Below, one piece after another: positions 14,433-18,512 of a stretch of 18,512 nucleotides of DNA (positions are counted from its first letter, which is position 1; every line of letters begins with the position of its first letter). Source of the stretch: an uncultured Oscillospiraceae bacterium (GTDB taxonomy: Bacteria > Bacillota > Clostridia > Oscillospirales > Oscillospiraceae); NCBI GenBank assembly GCA_934589705.1, contig CAKTOH010000028.1, forward strand, positions 1 through 18,512, given 5' to 3'. Below the pieces are notes generated by a model, which saw nothing but the letters and a program-made list of their open reading frames with translations, was not told the DNA's origin and ran no database searches. The position numbers and the translations under genes are program-made.

Positions 14433-14582
14433 AATCTTTAAAAAAGATTTTAATTGCCTGAAGGGCATGGAGTTCATATGAGACTTGTTTTGTGATTTCT
14501 TTCCTTACAAATCACAAAACAGGCAGCGCCTTCAGGCGATGCCTTCCTGATTAAAATTAAGATTTTAATCAGGAAATAGTAT
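14415..14582 (-). repeat. Four-hairpin element, copy 2 (168 bp), inverted relative to copy 1
   Basis: Reverse complement of 10983-11137 with near identity. The extra 13 bases enlarge the AT palindrome to AATTAAAATCTTT-AAA-AAAGATTTTAATT (14427-14455), still a perfect stem. The element begins within the last six codons of the PLP enzyme gene and contains its stop. With copy 1 it brackets about 3.3 kb holding three genes. Confidence 0.92.
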
Positions 14583-14590
14583 GAAAAAGT

Positions 14591-14631
14591 AAAGAAAAAA
14601 TTCCCCGATTCTGTTTCCAGAATCGGGGAAT
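14591..14631 (-). terminator. Strong terminator oriented to the minus strand
   Basis: Perfect 14-bp stem ATTCCCCGATTCTG (14600-14613)/CAGAATCGGGGAAT (14618-14631) with a TTTC loop. The A-rich stretch at 14591-14600 gives a TTTTTTCTTT tract after the stem when read on the minus strand; on the plus strand no T-tract follows directly. It therefore best serves the decayed minus-strand gene near 14929-15088, though the hairpin may also slow plus-strand transcription. Confidence 0.7.
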
Positions 14632-14644
14632 CCGGGCGTTTTGA

Positions 14645-14878
14645 GATGTAACCAAAGCCTTCCCTTGGGGGAAGGTGCCCGGAGGGCGGATGAGGTTGCT
14701 CTCCTTTCACAAGGAACTGCCGAATATGGTACTGGTGCGGGAGCACCCATGGCTCCCTTGTGTAAAGGGTGGTGCTCCGCGCAGCGAATCAAAATTACCA
14801 TGACTGCCGGTGGCAGTCATACCACAATGTACTGCTGGCAAAAATCTCTGATTTTTGACTGAGGGATTGTCAAAGCGT
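14645..14878. repeat. Mosaic of palindromic interspersed repeats
   Basis: Contains hairpins such as CCTTCCC/GGGAAGG near 14660, a segment 14769-14823 about 85% identical to the reverse complement of 5842-5896, and 14835-14873, an exact reverse complement of 2263-2301. Within the shared segment the stem ATGATTGCC/GGCAATCAT becomes ATGACTGCC/GGCAGTCAT, a paired change. No gene is credible here. Confidence 0.8.
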
Positions 14879-14928
14879 GGAAATTCTGATCCCCCGAAAA
14901 TGACGGCGCATCCTTTCGTGCATCCTGC

Positions 14929-15088
14929 TTAATGCGCCACATTGTTCCGGTCGGTGAGGATAATCCCCTTGTACCGGGGGCTGTTCCGCTCCAGCCAGTA
15001 GCAGTCTCCCTCCGGGGTGGGATACGAAGGGTCTGTCCCCGGCGACAACCTCCACCTTCAGATCATAGAGCGTAAATGTATCGTCCAC
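14929..15088 (-). pseudogene. Decayed or frameshifted small gene
   Basis: On the minus strand an AGGAGGG ribosome site precedes a GTG at 15088 by 8 bases, and the first codons read (M)DDTFTLYDLKVEVVAGDRP. That opening reminds me of the TIGR04076 family start, a weak recollection. The frame then becomes low-quality, while the +1 frame reads 'SYPTPEGDCYWLERNSPRYK' followed by 'GIILTDRNNVAH' and a TAA at 14929-14931, which looks protein-like. A frameshift near 15015-15045 is the simplest explanation. Repeats immediately downstream may have truncated it. The uninterrupted frame from 15088 down to 14870 is the alternative. Confidence 0.35.
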
Positions 15089-15156
15089 GAATTTCCCTCC
15101 TGAAAAACAAAACCCCGGCGCAGTATTCCGGGCACAGAATAAAGGAGCAGCTTACT

Positions 15157-16383
15157 ATGAACATCAAGGACAAAATGAACAGCCGCTTCCGTCCCTTACA
15201 GGGCGGCATCTTCGTCAAGGCTCAGAAGGCAGACGTAGGCGACGGGGTGGCCAAATTCCAGGCCGCCGGCGGCGAGGTCATGGCCTGGGCCGACCCCTTT
15301 TACCCCGACCCTTCCGTGCCGGAATCGGTGAAGAAAGCCATGCAGGCGGCTCTGGCCGCGGGCACCCCCTCCCATTACACCCTGCCCATCGGAATGCCGG
15401 AGCTGCGGGCCGTGCTGGCCCAGGACATCACCCGGCGGACAGGGCTTCCCATTGACCCCAACCGGAACGTGATCGTCACCCCCGGCTCGGACAGCGGCCT
15501 TCTGTATGCCATGATGCCCTTCCTGGGGGAGGGGAACGAGGTGCTGATTCCTGACCCCAGCTACCCCTCCAATTTCCTGAACCCCAAGCTTCTGGGGGCG
15601 GTGCCGGTGGCGGTGCCCCTTTACGAGGGGGACAATTATCAGCTCCGGCTGGAGGAGCTGGAAAAGCGGGTGACTCCCCGGACGAAAATGGTGCTCATCA
15701 CCCATCCCAATAACCCTACCACCACGGTCTTCCGCCGGGAAAATCTGGAAATGCTCTGCCGATTCATCGTGGAACACGATCTGATTCTGGTCTCCGACCA
15801 GGCTTTCCAGGATCACATTTTCGACGGTATCGAGTTTGTCCATCCCTGCACCCTGCCGGGCATGTGGGAGCGGACGGTGACGGTGTGCTCCATTTCCAAG
15901 GGCATCGGCCTGTCCGGCTTCCGGATTGGCTATATCTATGCCTGCGCCGAGATCATGGACACCCTTTACGGCGGAGCCGTGAACGTGCTGGGGGCTCCCT
16001 GCACCCTGTCCTCCATCGGAGCCATTGCCGCAGTGCAGGATCGGGACTATCTGCAAAGCAATTACGTCCGACTGGAACGCCGCCGCCGTCTGGCCTACGA
16101 GAGCTTTCACGATATCCCCGGGGTGTTCATGCGCCCCTCGGAAAGCGGCATTCTGTCCTGGCTGAACGTGGAGAAGCTGGGCACTGCCGACGAGGTGGTG
16201 GCGCGGCTCATGGAGGACGCGAAAATTATGGTCAACAGCGGCATTCCCTATGGAACCCAGGGCAGGGGACATATCCGCATCGTCACCGCCTGCTACGCCT
16301 CCGATATGGATGCTCAGCAGCGGTTCGACCGCATCCGCGCCGCCCTGCTGAAAATGGCCCGGGAAAAGGGACTGACGGAATGA
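15157..16383 (+). CDS. PLP-dependent class I/II aminotransferase
   Basis: 408 residues from the ATG at 15157, chosen for AAAGGAG at 15141-15147; an ATG at 15076 would add 27 residues with no family likeness. Aspartate-aminotransferase fold-type I: 'ADPFYPDPSVPESVKKAM', 'HYTLPIGMPELRAVLA', 'VTPGSDSGLLYAMMPFLGEG' followed by 'NEVLIPDPSYPS', 'ITHPNNPTTTV', and the PLP lysine Lys248 in 'CSISKGIGLSGFRIGY'. The substrate Arg is in 'GHIRIVTACY'. Only distantly similar to the enzyme at 13242-14432. It stands alone behind a repeat-rich gap and ends at a good terminator. Its amino-acid substrate cannot be read from sequence; a role in amino-acid catabolism alongside the peptide importer is inference. 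Confidence 0.92.
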   Translation: MNIKDKMNSRFRPLQGGIFVKAQKADVGDGVAKFQAAGGEVMAWADPFYPDPSVPESVKKAMQAALAAGTPSHYTLPIGMPELRAVLAQDITRRTGLPIDPNRNVIVTPGSDSGLLYAMMPFLGEGNEVLIPDPSYPSNFLNPKLLGAVPVAVPLYEGDNYQLRLEELEKRVTPRTKMVLITHPNNPTTTVFRRENLEMLCRFIVEHDLILVSDQAFQDHIFDGIEFVHPCTLPGMWERTVTVCSISKGIGLSGFRIGYIYACAEIMDTLYGGAVNVLGAPCTLSSIGAIAAVQDRDYLQSNYVRLERRRRLAYESFHDIPGVFMRPSESGILSWLNVEKLGTADEVVARLMEDAKIMVNSGIPYGTQGRGHIRIVTACYASDMDAQQRFDRIRAALLKMAREKGLTE

Positions 16384-16390
16384 AAGAAGA

Positions 16391-16420
16391 AGCGGGCAGC
16401 CGGTGGGCTGTCCGCTTTTT
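16391..16420 (+). terminator. Rho-independent terminator between convergent genes
   Basis: Stem AGCGGGCAGCC (16391-16401)/GGCTGTCCGCT (16406-16416) with one G-U pair and a GGTG loop, followed by TTTT. It starts 7 bases after the aminotransferase stop and ends just before the stop of the converging spore protein gene. Confidence 0.85.
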
Positions 16421-16422
16421 GG

Positions 16423-16620
16423 TTACTGCATACCGCTTTCGTAGGCCTCGATCATCTTCTTGACCATCTGGCCGCCGACGGAGCCGGCCTCCCGGGAGGT
16501 CAGGTTGCCGTTGTAGCCGTTCTGCAGATTCACGCCGACCTCGGAAGCGGCCTGCATCTTGAACTGCTCCATGGCCTGCTTGGCCTGGGGAACGTTAAGC
16601 TTGTTATTGTTGCTGCTCAT
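16423..16620 (-). CDS. Alpha/beta-type small acid-soluble spore protein (SASP)
   Basis: 65 residues from the ATG at 16620, set by AAGGAGAG 5-10 bases upstream; a longer frame to 16722 has no ribosome site. Coats and protects DNA in the dormant spore. Conserved features: 'NKLNVPQAKQAMEQFKMQAA', 'SEVGVNL', and 'LTSREAGSVGGQMVKKMI', the family's second signature (the usual form is 'TSR.NGSVGGEITKRL'). The germination protease normally cuts after a Glu in a stretch like E-IASEFG; here the aligned stretch is Q-AASEVG, so the usual Glu is Gln. Expression in the forespore (sigma G) is expected from the family, though I could not pick a convincing sigma-G promoter. Confidence 0.93.
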   Translation of the reverse strand: MSSNNNKLNVPQAKQAMEQFKMQAASEVGVNLQNGYNGNLTSREAGSVGGQMVKKMIEAYESGMQ

Positions 16621-16974
16621 TTGAACTCTCTCCTTATTGTGGTTTTTGGAAAGGACACCGGTTTTCGGGGAAAATCGGCTTTTTCTTTCCGCAGGCATAG
16701 CTTGTGTCGTTTCCTGCAACAAATTCCCGGCTTTTTCCGGAAATACAGGAGAGGAATGGAAAACGGGAACATTTCAGCCGATTTTGCCGCCTGACCGGTA
16801 TCGCCATTGTGCACCGGCACCGCGGCGGTTCAGGAAGGATGAGAAAAAGGAAGGATATTTGGAAAGGATTTCCAAATCTGGGTACTTCTTTTCGTGATAA
16901 TTCACAAGACCTTTTGCCTGAAATCCACGATTCGAGTAAAACCGGGGAATTCTTTCACCGGATGGGAAAAAAGC

Positions 16975-17003
16975 TTGACGTTTGGCGGGAATTGAAATAT
17001 AAT
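16975..17003 (+). promoter_or_regulatory. Near-consensus sigma-A promoter
   Basis: -35 TTGACG (16975-16980), 17-base spacer, -10 TATAAT (16998-17003). The expected start is near 17010, about 430 bases before the next clear gene. It is the best candidate to drive the polysaccharide gene at 17444, or a small RNA. Confidence 0.75.
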
Positions 17004-17177
17004 GTTGCGTGTAAAGATGCAAATAGGCGACTGCAATTGATGGTGAAATAATGGCGCGGCTCCGGCGGACGGCCGATTGTTTGGCTTTGTGCAGACGCCT
17101 GGATGGTTTGAATTGTCCATTCTCCTTCCTTTCGATGAGAATCGCACAAAACCGGAGCGCGTCAGAGGAAAAAAGAA

Positions 17178-17234
17178 ATGGGACGAATCAAGCTTGCGAT
17201 GGCATGGGCCACCGCAGGCTTGTTGACGTTTTGA
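17178..17234 (+). CDS. Possible 18-residue hydrophobic peptide or gene remnant
   Basis: ATG at 17178 after AGAGGA (about 7 bases upstream) encodes MGRIKLAMAWATAGLLTF, a positively charged start then a short hydrophobic run. The TGA lies only four bases before the 161-bp repeat, so it could be the start of a gene cut off by that insertion, a small peptide, or chance. Confidence 0.25.
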   Translation: MGRIKLAMAWATAGLLTF

Positions 17235-17238
17235 TAGG

Positions 17239-17399
17239 GGAAACTCTGAATAAATCGTTGGCGGCTGGCGAGCAGATCTTTTGTCCCCATGCTGCGGTTT
17301 TCAAAGTGGGAAATACACAAAGTATTCCTCCACTTTAGAAACCTTGCCTGGAAACAAAATCCCTCGCTCCCGGCTCTTGCCGATTGAATCAGAGCTTCC
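17239..17399 (+). repeat. 161-bp terminal-inverted-repeat element, copy 2
   Basis: Same orientation and length as 3788-3948. The left end GGAAACTCTGAATAAATCG is identical; the right end CGATTGAATCAGAGCTTCC differs by one base. In the central stem AAAATGG/CCATTTT has become AAAGTGG/CCACTTT, a compensatory pair. No clear target duplication here. It sits 44 bases upstream of the sugar phosphotransferase start. Confidence 0.85.
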
Positions 17400-17443
17400 T
17401 AAGAAATCAGAAAGCGGATTTAAAAAAAGAGGAGAGATAGCCA

Positions 17444-18512
17444 ATGGGAATTCGAACACGGCACATCAAGGGGAAATACAGCTGGCTGAAGCATCTGGAC
17501 TTTATGGCGCTGGATGTGCTGGCGCTGATGGCCTCCCTGGTGCTGGCCTATGTGATTCGGTTTAAAACCCTTGACCTTTGGACAAGGGACGGCTGGCGAG
17601 GCGTAATGACCGTCATCTGCCTGCTGGATCTGGTGGTGATCCTGTTCACCGGCCCCTTTTCCGGCATCTTCCGGCGGTACGGCAGCGAGGAACTGCTGTG
17701 TACCATTCGGCAGGCGGTGTACAATTTCATCCTGTGCTGCATTCTGCTGTACATCCTGAAAATCGGCGCGGCCTACTCCCGGGCGGTGATTCTGATGACC
17801 TACGGCTTTTACCTGGTCATCTCCCTGGCCCTGCGGATGCTGTGGAAGGGGCTGCTCCGTTCCGGTCGGGCCACCTCCGTGGCCACCACGGAGAAAACTA
17901 TCTTCGTCCTGGGCTCTCGGGCGGACATGCCTCAGCTGCTGCGCAGTATCAACTCCGGCTTTTTCCAGGAGTACGCCGTGAAGGGCATCTGCATTCTGGA
18001 CGGGGAGCCGGGCGAGAAGGTCACGGTTCGGATTGATCGCACAGATTCCCTGGGCCGGGTACAGGAAACCTATGAAGAATTTGAAAATTCTACGGATGTG
18101 CAGGGAATTGTTGAGTACATTCTGAAAAATCACATTGAGGAGCTCTTTGTAGGCACGAAGCCTTCGGAACTGTCTCATCAGGTCTACCAGACCCTCATCG
18201 ACAACGGCAAGAGCATCCACCTGAGCATTCAGCCCATGGTGGGTATCCAGACCGACAATCAGTTCATCACCACGGTCGGTACCTACAAGGCCTTAGGGCT
18301 GGGCGTTTACTCCTTCACCGGCAAGCAGATGATCTACATGGCGGTGAAGCGCTTTATGGACATTGTCTTCGGCCTCATCGGCCTCGTCGCCATGCTGCCC
18401 CTGATGCTGATCGTGAAGGTCTCCTTCCTTATCAACGGGGACAGGAAGCCCATCTTCTACACCCAGACCCGGGTGGGCCTCAACGGCCAGCCCTTCCAGC
18501 TCATCAAGTTCC
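17444..18512 (+). CDS. Polyprenyl-phosphate sugar phosphotransferase, WbaP/CpsE-like (3' end outside window)
   Basis: 356 codons are present and the frame is still open at the window edge. AGAGGAG about 9 bases upstream sets the ATG at 17444. The N-terminal part has four to five membrane helices (about 20-40, 55-75, 90-108, 113-130), then a soluble region with a Rossmann-like start 'TIFVLGSRADMPQLL' (CoA-binding-like domain, about 150-285). The catalytic sugar-transferase domain begins at 'KRFMDIVFGLIGLVAMLPLM' and reads 'IFYTQTRVGLNGQPFQLIKF', matching the family's 'KR..D', 'F.Q.R.G..G..F...KF' pattern. It transfers a sugar-1-phosphate from a nucleotide sugar to undecaprenyl phosphate, the first step in building an exopolysaccharide, capsule or glycan repeat unit. 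The actual sugar cannot be told. Confidence 0.92.
   Translation, partial: MGIRTRHIKGKYSWLKHLDFMALDVLALMASLVLAYVIRFKTLDLWTRDGWRGVMTVICLLDLVVILFTGPFSGIFRRYGSEELLCTIRQAVYNFILCCILLYILKIGAAYSRAVILMTYGFYLVISLALRMLWKGLLRSGRATSVATTEKTIFVLGSRADMPQLLRSINSGFFQEYAVKGICILDGEPGEKVTVRIDRTDSLGRVQETYEEFENSTDVQGIVEYILKNHIEELFVGTKPSELSHQVYQTLIDNGKSIHLSIQPMVGIQTDNQFITTVGTYKALGLGVYSFTGKQMIYMAVKRFMDIVFGLIGLVAMLPLMLIVKVSFLINGDRKPIFYTQTRVGLNGQPFQLIKF

Larger units (their letters stand above)
16621..17443. other. 0.8-kb stretch without a convincing gene
   Basis: Holds the SASP promoter region at its left end, a perfect 9-bp inverted repeat ATTTGGAAA-GGA-TTTCCAAAT (16857-16877), a near-consensus promoter (16975-17003), a short ORF (17178-17234) and the second 161-bp repeat (17239-17399). 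Longer frames here (for example 17051-17338) lack family likeness and overlap the repeat. It may be a long transcribed leader for the sugar phosphotransferase gene; I do not recognise a known riboswitch class in it. Confidence 0.6.

Noticed and set aside
17051..17338. A 95-residue plus-strand frame
   Set aside because: No family likeness or SD, and its end lies inside the 161-bp repeat.
17420..18220. A 266-residue minus-strand frame near the right edge
   Set aside because: Antisense to the sugar phosphotransferase, which is supported by catalytic motifs and a ribosome site.

Overview
The window (about 58% GC by eye) reads as chromosomal DNA of an anaerobic, low-to-mid GC Firmicute. The strongest lineage marker is an alpha/beta-type small acid-soluble spore protein (16423-16620, minus strand), which points to a spore-former. 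The many short palindromic interspersed repeats, the Dpp-type importer and the codon use suggest the Clostridia, probably Oscillospirales/Oscillospiraceae; the family-level placement is inference.

Layout. (1) 1-2064: the 3' end of a large surface protein, then a lipoprotein with two related domains joined by Gly/Ser linkers, closed by a strong terminator. (2) 2365-3747: a YheO/DauR-type PAS-HTH regulator (minus) divergent from ridA (plus). The intergenic region holds good promoters on both strands and a small inverted repeat between them. (3) 3980-10983: a complete oligo/dipeptide ABC importer (solute-binding lipoprotein, two permeases, two ATPases) with an M24 metallopeptidase gene embedded between permease and ATPase genes. 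(4) 11161-14432: a second M24 peptidase, a shrunken amidohydrolase-like protein lacking the metal motif, and a PatB/MalY-like fold-type I PLP enzyme. This cassette is bracketed by two near-identical, inverted, multi-hairpin repeats. (5) 14433-15156: repeats and a decayed minus-strand gene. (6) 15157-16620: a second class I/II aminotransferase convergent with the spore protein gene. (7) 16621-17443: an 0.8 kb gap with a near-consensus promoter and a 161-bp repeat. (8) 17444 to the end: a polyprenyl-phosphate sugar phosphotransferase starting what is probably an exopolysaccharide locus.

Working model (inference): regions 2-5 form a peptide or amino-acid-derivative uptake and breakdown locus. 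The importer brings in short peptides, the two M24 enzymes cleave them (many M24 enzymes are Xaa-Pro-specific), PLP enzymes process the released amino acids, and RidA hydrolyses the reactive enamines/imines PLP enzymes release. The regulator belongs to a family tied to D-amino-acid metabolism.

The most unusual feature is the density of structured repeats. At least three families occur here: a 161-bp element with 19-bp terminal inverted repeats (two full copies plus stubs), a 155/168-bp four-hairpin element in inverted pair, and a 194-bp terminal-inverted-repeat element. Base changes between copies tend to preserve pairing in their stems.
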